Part shown: positions 1 to 9,390 of the stretch, piece by piece | Position numbering within the stretch: position 1 is the first letter of the stretch | How the letters are laid out: every line of letters begins with the position of its first letter | Source: Gammaproteobacteria bacterium Ga0077554 | Lineage (GTDB): Bacteria > Pseudomonadota > Gammaproteobacteria > Ga0077554 > Ga007554 | DNA: 64,000 nt | Direction: 5' to 3' | Assembly (NCBI GenBank): GCA_001464585.1 | Contig: LNFF01000006.1 | Span: forward strand, 62,001-126,000 | Translations under genes and position numbers: made by a program | The notes under the pieces: model-generated | Told to the model about the DNA's origin: nothing | Database searches by the model: none | The model's input: only the letters and a program-made list of their open reading frames with translations

Positions 1-29
1 CATTGGCTCGAACCCACACTGCCTGCCCT

Positions 30-1385
30 ATGCAAACTAATTTCGAAAAATATTCGCTGTTGACAGCGCGCGTGCTGACCGTAGCTATTCCATTATTTCT
101 GGTTACCGGGCGTGCGGCGGCCGATGTAGCAATTTTGCTGATCGCCTTGCTGTTCATAGTGCGCAGTATTGTTACACGGGATGGGTCATGGCTGCGTGCC
201 ACTTGGGTGCGTTTCGGCCTGGCACTGTGGGTATGGATGCTGCTGATCAGTAATTTTGCCTTTGATGTGGGCTTGTCTTATATCCAGGCCGTGCCGTGGC
301 TGCGATTTTTATTGTTTGCGGTGGCGCTGGAGGCGTGGGTACTGAATACGGTATGGATACGCCGCCTGGTGATCAGCGCCACAGTGATGCTGGTATTGGT
401 TGCCGTGGATGCCTGGTGGCAATATTTTACCGGCTTTGATTTTTTAGGGCATCCACGTCCCTCCGGAACGCGGCTTACCGGCCCTTTCGATGATTTGCGG
501 GTAGGAACTTACCTGCTCAAGTTGATGTTTCCCGCCTTGCTCGGGTTTGCGCTGTGGCGCATCGGGGAAAAGGCAAATATCGGGTTTAAGCTGTTCTTGG
601 GTATTGCCGCGTTGGTGGTGATCGGCGCGGTGTTTGTCAGTGGCGAGCGCATGGCGTTTTTACTGCTGGTGTTGGGTTTGGTTCTGGCGGCGGTGTTGCA
701 AAAAGGTGCGTTGCGCGCTGCCGTGGCAGGCGTGCTGGTCACGGGTGCAGTAGGGGTTGGTGTGGTGGCGATGGCAGATCGCGCCATGCTGGAGCGGCAG
801 TTCACGTCGGTGGTTACCACTCTCTCCATATTTCGTGATACTCCGTATGGCGAACTGTGGCGTAGCGCACTGCAATTGGGTAGTGAACGGCCTGGGACGG
901 GTGTCGGCATGAAGAATTTCCGCGTGGCATGCAAAGACCCGCAGATTGGTTTGCCTGAAGAAGTAGAGGGTCGTTGCGGTACTCATCCGCACAATCTTTA
1001 TCTGGAATGGTTCTCTGAATCGGGCGTGCCGGGATTGATGCTATTTTTATTAATGCTTGCCGCTTTGGCCAAACATCTGTGGCAAGGTTGGCAAATAGAG
1101 TACAGCCGTGCGTGGATGGCCGGCCCGGTGATTGCGGTGATTATCCAGCTGTGGCCAATAGCAACTACTGCCAGTTTTTTCTCTAACTGGAGCGGTGCGC
1201 TGATGTGGCTGGCGATAGGTTGGGCGCTGGCGGCGGCGCGGGTGGGACAGCAACAAGAGAGTGTGCGTAATAGCGTGCCTGTTAGAATTATAATCCCCCC
1301 TAACCCCCCTTTTTCAAAGGGGGGTGATGGAGGCAGCGTGCTAGAGCCTCCCCCCTTTGAAAAAGGGGGGCAGGGGGGATTATGA
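30..1385 (+). CDS. O-antigen ligase / polymerase-like membrane protein (Wzy_C family)
   Basis: A very hydrophobic protein of about 451 residues with roughly ten membrane segments. A large hydrophilic loop near residues 270-340 contains the pattern GxGMKNFR...THPHNLYLEWFSESG, typical of the WaaL/Wzy_C ligase-polymerase family. Such inner-membrane enzymes transfer or polymerise undecaprenyl-linked glycans in the periplasm. I chose the ATG at 30; an upstream in-frame TTG at 3 is also open, and the window edge hides what lies before it. The last 30 or so residues (PPNPPF, KGG, PPPFEKGG) are not ligase sequence. They are translation of an inverted repeat at 1291-1382. The gene overlaps the next glycosyltransferase by ATGA, so the two are probably translated together. 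Whether it acts on LPS or exopolysaccharide cannot be told. Confidence 0.8.
   Translation: MQTNFEKYSLLTARVLTVAIPLFLVTGRAAADVAILLIALLFIVRSIVTRDGSWLRATWVRFGLALWVWMLLISNFAFDVGLSYIQAVPWLRFLLFAVALEAWVLNTVWIRRLVISATVMLVLVAVDAWWQYFTGFDFLGHPRPSGTRLTGPFDDLRVGTYLLKLMFPALLGFALWRIGEKANIGFKLFLGIAALVVIGAVFVSGERMAFLLLVLGLVLAAVLQKGALRAAVAGVLVTGAVGVGVVAMADRAMLERQFTSVVTTLSIFRDTPYGELWRSALQLGSERPGTGVGMKNFRVACKDPQIGLPEEVEGRCGTHPHNLYLEWFSESGVPGLMLFLLMLAALAKHLWQGWQIEYSRAWMAGPVIAVIIQLWPIATTASFFSNWSGALMWLAIGWALAAARVGQQQESVRNSVPVRIIIPPNPPFSKGGDGGSVLEPPPFEKGGQGGL
1291..1382. repeat. Inverted-repeat (MITE-like) element inside the end of the ligase gene
   Basis: The left arm (1291-1324) starts TAATCCCCCC and ends CAAAGGGGGG. 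The right arm (1350-1382) is its near-perfect reverse complement, ending GGGGGGATTA. The 25-base centre is unrelated. It is read through in frame as a proline/glycine/lysine-rich tail. The right end supplies AGGGGGG as ribosome-binding site and the A of the ATG of the downstream glycosyltransferase. Confidence 0.85.
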
Positions 1386-2434
1386 CTCTCAAAATTACCC
1401 AGTTAATGATCTCAAAAGGCTTTGGCGGCGCAGAACGGCTGTTTATCGACATGTCATTGGCGCTTGCGGAAACGGGGGTGAAGGTACAGGCAATCTGTCA
1501 CAAGGATTTCGTAAAAAAATCCGCGCTGCATCATCCCAATATTGATATATGCGCTGTCAATGTGCGCGGCGTATGGGGCGTCTGGTCAGCACGGAAAATT
1601 ACTCATGCCATCCATGAATTTCAACCCGCAGTGATTCATTCGCATCTGGCGCGCGGCGCATGGTTTGCGGGTCGGGCCGCACGTACACTGGGTATACCGC
1701 TGGCAGTTAATCTGCATAATTACGTTAAACTCAAATATTACCGCGATGCCGCCATGTTTGTGCCCGGCACCGAAGATCAAAAACAGTACCTGATGCAGCA
1801 CGGCATCGCCGCACAACGCATACAAGTGATCCCGCATTTTTCCCTGTTAAATCCAGCCGATCAATTGCCTAGCGGTGATAATGCCTGTCCGGTGTTTGTC
1901 AGCTATGGCCGCATGGTAAAGAAAAAGGGATTTGATGTGCTGCTACAGGCCTTCAAAATGGTGCTTGACCAAGGATTGCAGGCGCGCCTGATTATCGGTG
2001 GCGATGGAGCAGAACGTTCGGCGTTGCTGGCACTGGTTGAGCATTTGGATCTTGCTTCGCGCGTGGAATTTCATGGTTGGGTAGAAGATGTTGCGGCGTT
2101 TCTCGATAGCGGTGATATTTTTGTGTTGCCATCGCTCGATGAACCCTTCGGCATTGTGGTGCTGGAAGCCATGGCGCGCGGCAAAACCATTATATCTACC
2201 CGAACGCAAGGCCCCGTCGAAGTGCTCAATGAACACATGGCGTATTTTGCGGAAGTGGGTGATGCAGCATCGCTTGCGCGCACCATGGCGTTAGCGCTGG
2301 GTGATGAACAGTTAAGATTAGATAAAGCGGCGGCTGCGCTGGCCAGTTACCGTAGCCACTATTCCAGGCAGGCGGTAATCCCGCAGTTTATTGATTTGTA
2401 TCAGCGCATGATTTCCCGTGCTGCTGGAGATTAA
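1382..2434 (+). CDS. Glycosyltransferase family 4 protein
   Basis: A 350-residue GT-B fold enzyme. The N-terminal donor-loop motif GFGGAERL lies at residues 12-19, and the C-terminal EPFGIVVLEA motif, with the two conserved glutamates of the GT4 EX7E pattern, near residue 254. It probably adds a sugar from a nucleotide-sugar donor to a lipid-linked glycan on the cytoplasmic side of the membrane. The start ATG overlaps the ligase stop codon. The ribosome-binding site is the G-run of the repeat just upstream. It converges on the next glycosyltransferase, and the two stop codons overlap. Acceptor and sugar specificity cannot be read from the sequence. Confidence 0.85.
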   Translation: MTLKITQLMISKGFGGAERLFIDMSLALAETGVKVQAICHKDFVKKSALHHPNIDICAVNVRGVWGVWSARKITHAIHEFQPAVIHSHLARGAWFAGRAARTLGIPLAVNLHNYVKLKYYRDAAMFVPGTEDQKQYLMQHGIAAQRIQVIPHFSLLNPADQLPSGDNACPVFVSYGRMVKKKGFDVLLQAFKMVLDQGLQARLIIGGDGAERSALLALVEHLDLASRVEFHGWVEDVAAFLDSGDIFVLPSLDEPFGIVVLEAMARGKTIISTRTQGPVEVLNEHMAYFAEVGDAASLARTMALALGDEQLRLDKAAAALASYRSHYSRQAVIPQFIDLYQRMISRAAGD

Positions 2435-3555
2435 TCGGAGCGCGCTATCGCCTCATAGGCATCAAGCGTATCATCGAGCATTTTTTTTAGCGGGAAAGGA
2501 TGTGTGCCCCGTGTCATCGCAGTAACTGCTGGTTTTGTTGCGATAAATTGTTGCACTTTCTGCGTGAGCGCATCCAGATCGCCAACTGCAACCTGGCCTT
2601 CAGGGAACACGGCGTTTAACACCTCACCCACGCCGCCGTGATCGTAACCTATCACGGGAATACCCAGGCTCAAGGCTTCCAGTACTGTGCGGCCAAAAGA
2701 CTCGGGTTTTGATGAAAGCGATAACACAATATCTGAAACCGTATAGATTTCGCGTACATCATTGCGATAACCGGTAAAAATAATATTGTCCAAACCTTTT
2801 TGCTGCGCGAGTTGCATAATCCCGTTAGCGTAATCACCGTGTTGCGAACCTGCATCACCTACTACCAAACCATAAACATTCGCGCCTTGCAGCTTAAGAC
2901 GCGACATTAATTCGATAAAGTCTTCATGCCCTTTTAGTCGTGACAACCGCCCCGGCAGGGTGATGATGGTGCTGTCGAGCAGTTGCGGATATTGTTCATA
3001 CCATTGGTGCAGCCATTGGCTGCCAGCTTTGTAGTCATAGGGAAATGCATGGCTGTCGATGCCACGGTAAATCACCTGGATTTTATGCGCGTCGAGGCGC
3101 GGGTAATGATTTAGAAGATAGTGTTTGATGGTATTGGAAACTGCGATGACGCGCTCACCGCGTGTCATGACAGAACTATAAAAGTTAACTGAATATTGCC
3201 CATGTACTGTGGTAATGAAATGGGGCCGCTGGGTTTTATTCATGCCTCGCCAGGCCAGCCAGGCAATCCATGCTGGCATGCGTGAGCGGGCATGCAGAAT
3301 ATCAACCTGCTGCTGTTTGAGGAAATGCCGTAAGCGTAGCGCCAGACGCAAGCTCAATAAGGATTTTTTGCCGATAGGCCAGGTGATGTGTTCACTGCCG
3401 ATGGCTTCCAGCGCGGATACCATGCGGCCGCCACCCGAGATGACAATGGAGCGATGGCCACGCTGTACCAATGCCGTGGCTATCTCCAGTGTGCCGCGTT
3501 CAACGCCGCCACCTTCCATGGCAGGCAGAACTTGAACGACCGTTAGTTTACGCAC
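2431..3555 (-). CDS. Glycosyltransferase family 4 protein
   Basis: A 374-residue GT4 enzyme. The N-terminus has the donor-loop pattern EGGGVERGTLEIA, followed by a predicted GT-B linker and the C-terminal motif KPESFGRTVLEALSLGIPVIG near residues 283-303. The residues HARSRMPAWIAWLAW and VHGQYSVNFYS near 90-125 are typical of the acceptor half. Translation appears to start at a GTG (3553-3555); no ATG precedes the conserved N-terminus and there is no strong Shine-Dalgarno sequence. It is encoded opposite the first two genes but clearly belongs to the same polysaccharide locus. It is only distantly similar to the preceding GT4 gene. Confidence 0.85.
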   Translation of the reverse strand: MRKLTVVQVLPAMEGGGVERGTLEIATALVQRGHRSIVISGGGRMVSALEAIGSEHITWPIGKKSLLSLRLALRLRHFLKQQQVDILHARSRMPAWIAWLAWRGMNKTQRPHFITTVHGQYSVNFYSSVMTRGERVIAVSNTIKHYLLNHYPRLDAHKIQVIYRGIDSHAFPYDYKAGSQWLHQWYEQYPQLLDSTIITLPGRLSRLKGHEDFIELMSRLKLQGANVYGLVVGDAGSQHGDYANGIMQLAQQKGLDNIIFTGYRNDVREIYTVSDIVLSLSSKPESFGRTVLEALSLGIPVIGYDHGGVGEVLNAVFPEGQVAVGDLDALTQKVQQFIATKPAVTAMTRGTHPFPLKKMLDDTLDAYEAIARSD

Positions 3556-3616
3556 AAGGCGTGTGTGGTACGCGCGTACTGCGCAGGGTGGGAAGAATTA
3601 ATCCCAAATCATCTCC

Positions 3617-3716
3617 CGCCGAGCAAGTACAGAAACGAAACCAGATTTCTCCCTTTGGTCGAAATGACAGGGGTGTTGTCATCCCGAATGAAGTGAGGGA
3701 TCTTGGTTTTGAGCGA
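3617..3716. repeat. Dispersed intergenic repeat, GAAATGACA family (uninterrupted copy)
   Basis: Contains GGTCGAAATGACAGGGG and GTCATCCCGAATGAAGTGAG, with inverted ATGACA/TGTCAT ends. The reverse complement reads ...TTCGACCAAAGGGAGAAATC and matches the copy at 24106-24210 on both sides of an extra 48-bp module. It fills most of the gap between the glycosyltransferase and the zinc-ribbon gene. Confidence 0.8.
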
Positions 3717-3760
3717 CAATTCATGATAAAACGCCTATTGGATTTTCCTGGTTAATAAAC

Positions 3761-3967
3761 TCAGCCACGCAAAATATAATCGGTGCCGCAATACGGACAT
3801 TTGGCTTTACCAGTGGCTTCAATCGCCAGATAAACGCGCGGATGAGAGTTCCATAGTGTCATGCTGTCAGTTGGGCAATGCAGCGGCAAGTCGGCACGCG
3901 CGACCTCATAGATGTGGTGCGTATTGGCGTCTGCGGGTTTGGTGGATGGGCGGTTTTGTACAGACAT
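3761..3967 (-). CDS. Small zinc-finger (CHCC, NDUFS6-like) protein
   Basis: A 68-residue protein with a His/Cys2/Cys set: LPLHCPTDS in the middle and KCPYCGTDYIL at the C-terminus. This is the CHCC zinc-finger family (PF10276), related to mitochondrial complex I subunit NDUFS6. In proteobacteria these small proteins very often follow ilvE, as here, where the gap is 18 bp. Their role is not established; zinc binding is inferred from the cysteines and histidine. A GGAG ribosome-binding site lies seven bases before the ATG. It is probably co-transcribed with ilvE. Confidence 0.85.
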   Translation of the reverse strand: MSVQNRPSTKPADANTHHIYEVARADLPLHCPTDSMTLWNSHPRVYLAIEATGKAKCPYCGTDYILRG

Positions 3968-3985
3968 AGATTCTCCGTAAGATGC

Positions 3986-4909
3986 TTATTTTACTAACGT
4001 GAGCCATTCAGGATGTTCGGCACGCCGGCCATGCACCTGATCAAAGTAAAGCGTTTGCAGACGTTCGGTGAGGATACCACGCTGGCCTGTGCCAATAGCG
4101 CGGCCATCGACTTCGCGGATCGGCGTGACTTCGGCGGCAGTGCCGGTGAAGAAGGCTTCATCGGCCACGTAGAGTTCGTCACGCGTAATGCGTTTTTCAT
4201 GCACGCTAATTCCCAGTTCTGCGGCAAGTGTAAAAATGGTGTTGCGCGTAATGCCATCCAGCGCTGAAGTTAATTCGGGCGTATACAGCACATTGTCACG
4301 CACTATAAAAATATTCTCACTGCTGCCTTCGGCCACGAAACCGTCAACATCTAGCAGCAGTGCTTCGTCGCAGCCACACGCCAATGCTTCACGTAGCGCC
4401 AGCATCGAGTTGATGTAATTGCCGTTCGCCTTGGCCTTGCACATGGTGATATTAGGATGGTGGCGCGTGTAGGATGAGGTTTTGACGCGCAACCCTTTTT
4501 CCATATTTTCCGCGCCGAGGTATGAGCCCCACGGCCACGCAGCGATCATCATATGCACCTTGAGATTATCGGCGCGCAAGCCCATGCCTTCGGCACCATA
4601 AAAGCACATCGGGCGAATGTAACCGGCATCCATGTGATTTTCGCGTACGGCGGCGCGCGTCGCTTCGTTGATAACGTCTTTGCTGTAGGGCATGGGCATG
4701 CCCATGATATGCGCGGAGCGGAACAGGCGGTCGGTGTGCGCCTGCAGGCGGAAAATTGCGGTGCCTTTATCGGTGGGATAGGCGCGCACGCCTTCGAACA
4801 CGCCCATGCCATAGTGCAGGGTATGGGTGAGTACGTGGACTTTCGCATCGCGCCACGGCACGAGTTGCCCATCCATCCAGATCACGCCATCGCGATCAGC
4901 CATTGTCAT
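3986..4909 (-). CDS. ilvE: Branched-chain amino acid aminotransferase
   Basis: A 307-residue class IV PLP enzyme, the usual length. It catalyses the last step of leucine, isoleucine and valine synthesis, exchanging amino groups with glutamate. Visible landmarks are THTLHYGMGVFEGVRAY near residues 27-43, the lysine region CKAKANGNYINSMLA that holds the PLP-binding lysine, and the C-terminal EVTPIREVDGRAIG. It starts at an ATG with AAAGGA upstream; an in-frame ATG two codons later is also possible. It heads a likely two-gene operon with the zinc-finger protein. Confidence 0.95.
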   Translation of the reverse strand: MTMADRDGVIWMDGQLVPWRDAKVHVLTHTLHYGMGVFEGVRAYPTDKGTAIFRLQAHTDRLFRSAHIMGMPMPYSKDVINEATRAAVRENHMDAGYIRPMCFYGAEGMGLRADNLKVHMMIAAWPWGSYLGAENMEKGLRVKTSSYTRHHPNITMCKAKANGNYINSMLALREALACGCDEALLLDVDGFVAEGSSENIFIVRDNVLYTPELTSALDGITRNTIFTLAAELGISVHEKRITRDELYVADEAFFTGTAAEVTPIREVDGRAIGTGQRGILTERLQTLYFDQVHGRRAEHPEWLTLVK

Positions 4910-4983
4910 GCTAAGTGTTTCCTTTAGAGTAGTTATTCCAATTTTCGTTAGAAGTGTCTATATCTTTCGCAGATATTATTTAA

Positions 4984-5067
4984 CTGTCATTTCGAGCAGC
5001 CTTATTAGCCCCCGCGAAAGCGGGGGGAGAAACCCTTAAGATTCCGCACATGCGTTCGGAATGACAG
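4984..5067. repeat. Dispersed intergenic repeat, GAAATGACA family
   Basis: Bounded by CTGTCATTTCGAG on the left and TCGGAATGACAG on the right, so the ends are inverted. It has an internal hairpin CCCCCGCGAAAGCGGGGG. It sits between glnE and ilvE, which run in the same direction. Confidence 0.75.
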
Positions 5068-5076
5068 GTGTTGTTT

Positions 5077-7980
5077 TTATACGCCCATCACTGCGTGCCA
5101 CAGGCGCGTTACCGCCGCGCGCTCGTCACGGAATTCGGTGTCGCTGACCTGTGCTGGCTCTTCCTGCAAGGTGAGGCGGTGCAGTGCGGCGCGGTAGGCA
5201 CGGTAGGCGTTACTGAGCTGCTGTACATCGTGCTCCGGCATTAATCCGGCGGCGGCAAAGCCCTGTAACTGCCGGATATTATCCGTAAAATCGGCCAGCG
5301 CCGGATGATCAGAAGTCCACGCCAAAACCCCATATTGAACCATAAATTCGATGTCGGCGATACCACCTTGCTGCTGTTTCAGGTCAAAATACCCTGCCTG
5401 GTGCAAACCAAGCTCGGCGCGCATACGCTTACGCATCTCAGCCACCTCTTTGCGCAAAACTGCCGTATCGCGGTGGCGTGCGAGGATTTCATGGCGCAAT
5501 TCATTGAAAGTGGTGGCACATGTCGCGCTACCCGCCACTACCCGTGCGCGCACCAGAGCTTGATGTTCCCAGGTCCAGGCTTCGTTGCACTGGTAATCGG
5601 CATACGCTGCCAGGTTGCTGACCAGCAGGCCGGATGTGCCACTGGGACGCAAACGCATATCCACTTCATACAGCGTGCCCGACGGGGTTTGCGCGCTCAA
5701 AATATGGATGATGCGCTGGCCGAGCCGCGCAAAAAATACCGCGTTGTCGATGGCTTTCTGGCCGCTGGATTGTTGCCCGCTGGAATGTTGCTGGTCACCC
5801 GCGCTGTCATGAAGAAACACCAGATCAAGATCAGAGCCATAACCCAGTTCAATGCCGCCCAGCTTGCCATAGCCGATGATGGCAAAGCCGGCGTTATGCG
5901 TTACGCCGTCGAGCGTGTATTGCGGCACACCATGCCGGGCGGTGAGATGATTCCAGGCCAACCACAGGGCTTGAGTTAGCACCACTTCGGCGATGTCGGT
6001 GAGATGGTCGCTGACGACCATCAGCGGCATAGCGCCTGCCACATCGGCCGCCGCCACATGCAGCACCGCCGCCTGTTTGAATTGGCGCAAGGTTTCCATC
6101 TGCTGTTCCAGATCGTCATCGGCGATGGCGCTTAGCCTCTCAGCCAGATCGCGCTCCAGTGCATGGCGATTCAGCGGGGCATAGAGCGTGCGCGGATCAA
6201 GCAGTTCATCGAGTAAGACGGGCTGACGCGCCAGCAGACGGGTAATCCACGGGCTGGCGGCGCACAGCTTTACCAGTTGCGACAAGGCCAGCGGATTTTC
6301 CGCAAGCAGCGCCAGATAGGCGGTGCGACGCGCAATCGCTTCCAGTATTTGAATCAGGCGCAGCAAGGTGGTGGTGGGGTGCGGTGTTGCGCTGATGGCG
6401 CCGAGCAGCAGTGGCATCAGGCGATCCATGCGCGCGCGGCCTTGATTGCTCAGCGCGCGATACGTGTGCCCTTCACGCAGACGTGCGCACAACCGCGAGG
6501 CTTCAGCAGGGTCATCAAAGCCCGCTGTGGCAAGCACGCTGTGCGCCTGGATTTCATTGAGATTGCCTTGCCAGAGTGCATTCAGATCAGGCGTGTCGGA
6601 GACGGTGGAGTGTTCATGCGTCTGTGGCGCCACGAACACCTGATCAAAATATTCTTGCACCCGCTTCGTGTGCTGGTCGAGCGCGTGTGAAAAACTTTCC
6701 CAGTCGGCATAATTCATCGCCACAGCCAATTGTGCGCGCGGTATTGGCTCTACCGGTAAAGTATGCGTTTGTTGATCTGCCAGTTCCTGCAAGCGATTTT
6801 CAGCACGCCGCAAGAAAATATAGGCCTCACGCAAATCGTGGCTGACATAATGTGGCAGGTGGCCACGTTCCGCAAGTTGCTCCAGCGTGCGTAGAATCTG
6901 CCGCGATTGCAATGCCGGTTCCCGCCCACCGCGAATCAATTGAAACGCCTGGCCAATGAATTCAATTTCGCGGATACCGCCGGGACCGAGCTTGATATTG
7001 CCGTGTAATCCTTTGCGCTCCACCTCACGGCGTATCATGTCTTTCATCTCACGCAACGCTTCAAACGTACCGTAATCCAGATAGCGGCGATACACAAACG
7101 GGCGTAATCGCTGCAACGCTTGTTCGCCCGCCGCCACATCGCCCGCCACCGCGCGCGCCTTAATGAGCGCGTAGCGTTCCCACTCGCGGCCGTGGGTTTG
7201 ATAATACTCCTCAAGCGCATCAAAACTCACCGCCAGCGGGCCACTCTCACCATACGGCCGCAAGCGCATATCCACGCGAAATACATAACCTTCGGCCGTG
7301 ATATCGCTCATGGCATTGATCAGACGCTGGCCCAGACGCGTGAAATATTCCTGATTACTCAGATGACGCGGGCCGTCGGCCTGGCCGTCTTCAGGGTAAG
7401 TGAAAATCAGGTCAATGTCAGATGAAAAATTTAACTCACTTCCACCCAGTTTACCCATCCCCAGCACCATCAGGTGTTGCGGCACGCCATCGCTGTTATG
7501 AGCAGTGCCTTGCTCTTCGCGCAGCCACTCATGCAGGCGCTGTAATGCCGCATCCAGGCACGCATCGGCCAGCCACGATAATTCACGCAGGGTTTCATCG
7601 AGATCGGCCCAGCCCGCCAGGTCGCGCCAGGCAATACGCACTTTCTCGCGGCGCGCGGTGTGGCGCAGTGCCGCCCCCAGGGTTTGCTCGTTGTTTGCGC
7701 CATTGACGGTCGCCAGGCACTTATTGTGGTATTCGCCGGGCAGATAAGCGCGCCGTAAATCACCGCTGCACAGTAAATCATCCAGCATCTGTGGATAGCG
7801 GACGCACTGCTCGGCAAGCCAATCGCTGCACGCCCATACCATGTCAGTTTTGTCAGGTAGTTCAGGCAGTTGAATGCCATATGTGAGTGCGGCTGCTGCC
7901 AGGGTTGCCCGGTAATCCTGCATTTTTGTTTTGAATGTTATAAGCGTGGTGAATGGTATGGTTTGGATCATATCGATCAT
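5077..7980 (-). CDS. glnE: Bifunctional glutamine synthetase adenylyltransferase / adenylyl-removing enzyme
   Basis: A 967-residue protein of typical GlnE length. It adds AMP to and removes it from a tyrosine of glutamine synthetase, in response to PII proteins and glutamine. It has two nucleotidyltransferase domains. The N-terminal removase half has GGSELNFSSDIDLIFTYPEDG near residue 180; the C-terminal transferase half has GGIELGYGSDLDLVFLHD near residue 700. Both Asp-x-Asp metal motifs are intact, so both activities should be present. The start is one of two close in-frame ATGs (7978 or 7969). It stands alone between two repeat-bearing gaps; pilU is divergent. Confidence 0.95.
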   Translation of the reverse strand: MIDMIQTIPFTTLITFKTKMQDYRATLAAAALTYGIQLPELPDKTDMVWACSDWLAEQCVRYPQMLDDLLCSGDLRRAYLPGEYHNKCLATVNGANNEQTLGAALRHTARREKVRIAWRDLAGWADLDETLRELSWLADACLDAALQRLHEWLREEQGTAHNSDGVPQHLMVLGMGKLGGSELNFSSDIDLIFTYPEDGQADGPRHLSNQEYFTRLGQRLINAMSDITAEGYVFRVDMRLRPYGESGPLAVSFDALEEYYQTHGREWERYALIKARAVAGDVAAGEQALQRLRPFVYRRYLDYGTFEALREMKDMIRREVERKGLHGNIKLGPGGIREIEFIGQAFQLIRGGREPALQSRQILRTLEQLAERGHLPHYVSHDLREAYIFLRRAENRLQELADQQTHTLPVEPIPRAQLAVAMNYADWESFSHALDQHTKRVQEYFDQVFVAPQTHEHSTVSDTPDLNALWQGNLNEIQAHSVLATAGFDDPAEASRLCARLREGHTYRALSNQGRARMDRLMPLLLGAISATPHPTTTLLRLIQILEAIARRTAYLALLAENPLALSQLVKLCAASPWITRLLARQPVLLDELLDPRTLYAPLNRHALERDLAERLSAIADDDLEQQMETLRQFKQAAVLHVAAADVAGAMPLMVVSDHLTDIAEVVLTQALWLAWNHLTARHGVPQYTLDGVTHNAGFAIIGYGKLGGIELGYGSDLDLVFLHDSAGDQQHSSGQQSSGQKAIDNAVFFARLGQRIIHILSAQTPSGTLYEVDMRLRPSGTSGLLVSNLAAYADYQCNEAWTWEHQALVRARVVAGSATCATTFNELRHEILARHRDTAVLRKEVAEMRKRMRAELGLHQAGYFDLKQQQGGIADIEFMVQYGVLAWTSDHPALADFTDNIRQLQGFAAAGLMPEHDVQQLSNAYRAYRAALHRLTLQEEPAQVSDTEFRDERAAVTRLWHAVMGV

Positions 7981-8040
7981 TCTCGCATTCTTTGTGGCTC
8001 TACCTCAAGGTGTATGGTGTTTTTGCCGCTATTGATTGCA

Positions 8041-8054
8041 GGGCACCTCTATAA
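8041..8054. repeat. Solo end of the 140-bp MITE-like element
   Basis: GGGCACCTCTATAA matches the left terminal repeat of the element at 34524-34663. No second end is visible nearby, so this is a remnant or a fortuitous match upstream of pilU. Confidence 0.5.
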
Positions 8055-8093
8055 CGGGCTTTTCTAAAGATGGTCATGCAGGAGACATGAAGA

Positions 8094-9254
8094 ATGGATT
8101 TTAAAGATTTCTTGAAGATCATGGTCATGAAAGACGGGTCAGATCTCTACCTTACCACGGGCGCGCCGCCTACGTTAAAAGTGCATGGCGAACTGACACA
8201 ACTGGAACCCGTTGCGATGGCCTCCGGCATGGTCAAGGAAATTGCTTACAAGGTTATGGACAAGGAGCAGATTGCCGCTTTCGAGGCCAAACCCGAAATG
8301 AACCTGGCGATTTCCGAGCCGGGCGTAGGCCGTTTCCGTGTCAACATTTTCAAGCAGCGTAATCAGGTTGCCATGGTAGTGCGTAACATCAAGATGCAAA
8401 TTCCTGATATGAACACGTTGAACCTGCCGCCGATCCTGGCCAAAATCATCATGCAGAAACGCGGCTTGATCCTGTTTGTCGGCGGTACCGGATCGGGCAA
8501 ATCAACCTCATTGGCATCGCTGATTGACTACCGCAATACCAATAGTGCCGGACACATCATTACCATCGAAGACCCCATCGAATTTGTACACAAACACAAA
8601 AAATCCATCATCAACCAGCGCGAAGTGGGCGTGGACACCGACAGCTATGAAGACGCCTTGAAGAATACCCTGCGTCAGGCACCCGACGTGATCCTGATTG
8701 GTGAGGTTCGTGAGCGTGAAACCATGGAACATGCCGTCGCATTTGCCGAAACCGGCCATCTGGCGATATCCACATTGCACGCCAACAATGCCAACCAGGC
8801 GCTGGATCGCATTATCAACTTTTTCCCTGAAGAACGCCGCACCCAATTGCTCATGGATTTATCATTAAACGTCCGCGCCATTATATCCCAACGCCTGATT
8901 CCAACTAAAGACGGTAAGCGTATCGTCGCAGTTGAAATATTGCTCGGAACACCGCTGATATGTGATCTGATTCTCAAAGGCGAAATGAACAAGATCAAAG
9001 AAGTCATGCAGAAATCTGAAAATATTGGCATGCAAACATTCGATGCGGCGCTGTACCATATTTATAAGGCGGGCCATATTACACTTGAAGAAGCATTGCG
9101 TAATGCCGACTCACAAAACAACTTGCGTCTGCGCATCAGCCTGGAAGAAAAACAGGGCGGCAAACAAGCGGATGAGACTTCCTTAAGTATTGCGGAAGAA
9201 TCTGATGGAACTGTAGCGGGCGCCAAAGGTGGATTGTCCTTGACTTTGGAATAA
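8094..9254 (+). CDS. pilU: Type IV pilus retraction ATPase, PilT/PilU family (PilU-like)
   Basis: A 386-residue hexameric secretion ATPase that depolymerises type IV pili at the cytoplasmic base. The Walker A motif GGTGSGKST lies at residues 131-139. The Asp box IITIEDPIEF, Walker B DVILIGEVRERETM and His box GHLAISTLHANNA follow in order. PilU is favoured over PilT by the N-terminus MDFKDFLKIMVMKDGSDLYLT, by IDYRNTNSAGHIITIED, and by the long C-terminal tail after the core. A ribosome-binding site AGGAGACATGAAG precedes the ATG. No pilT is next to it, and a strong terminator follows, so it is a single-gene unit. Confidence 0.88.
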   Translation: MDFKDFLKIMVMKDGSDLYLTTGAPPTLKVHGELTQLEPVAMASGMVKEIAYKVMDKEQIAAFEAKPEMNLAISEPGVGRFRVNIFKQRNQVAMVVRNIKMQIPDMNTLNLPPILAKIIMQKRGLILFVGGTGSGKSTSLASLIDYRNTNSAGHIITIEDPIEFVHKHKKSIINQREVGVDTDSYEDALKNTLRQAPDVILIGEVRERETMEHAVAFAETGHLAISTLHANNANQALDRIINFFPEERRTQLLMDLSLNVRAIISQRLIPTKDGKRIVAVEILLGTPLICDLILKGEMNKIKEVMQKSENIGMQTFDAALYHIYKAGHITLEEALRNADSQNNLRLRISLEEKQGGKQADETSLSIAEESDGTVAGAKGGLSLTLE

Positions 9255-9271
9255 GAAAAAATATCACGCAT

Positions 9272-9305
9272 AAAAAAGCCCCGTCAGTGATGGCGGGGCT
9301 TTTTT
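9272..9305 (+). terminator. Rho-independent terminator after pilU
   Basis: AAAAAAGCCCCG pairs with CGGGGCTTTTTT around a 10-base loop, giving a 12-bp stem with a T-run. It is symmetrical and could stop transcription from either side. Confidence 0.93.
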
Positions 9306-9390
9306 ATGCGGCATGTTGTCAGCGATAAATATCAGGGCAACCCGGTTATGTTGGATCCCTTGTCCACTGGAGATCTGAAGCTTCATGGTA

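Noticed and set aside
1291-1382. Terminator after the ligase gene
   Set aside because: The hairpin lies inside the coding frame, lacks a T-run in the right place, and is a repeat element with matching arms.
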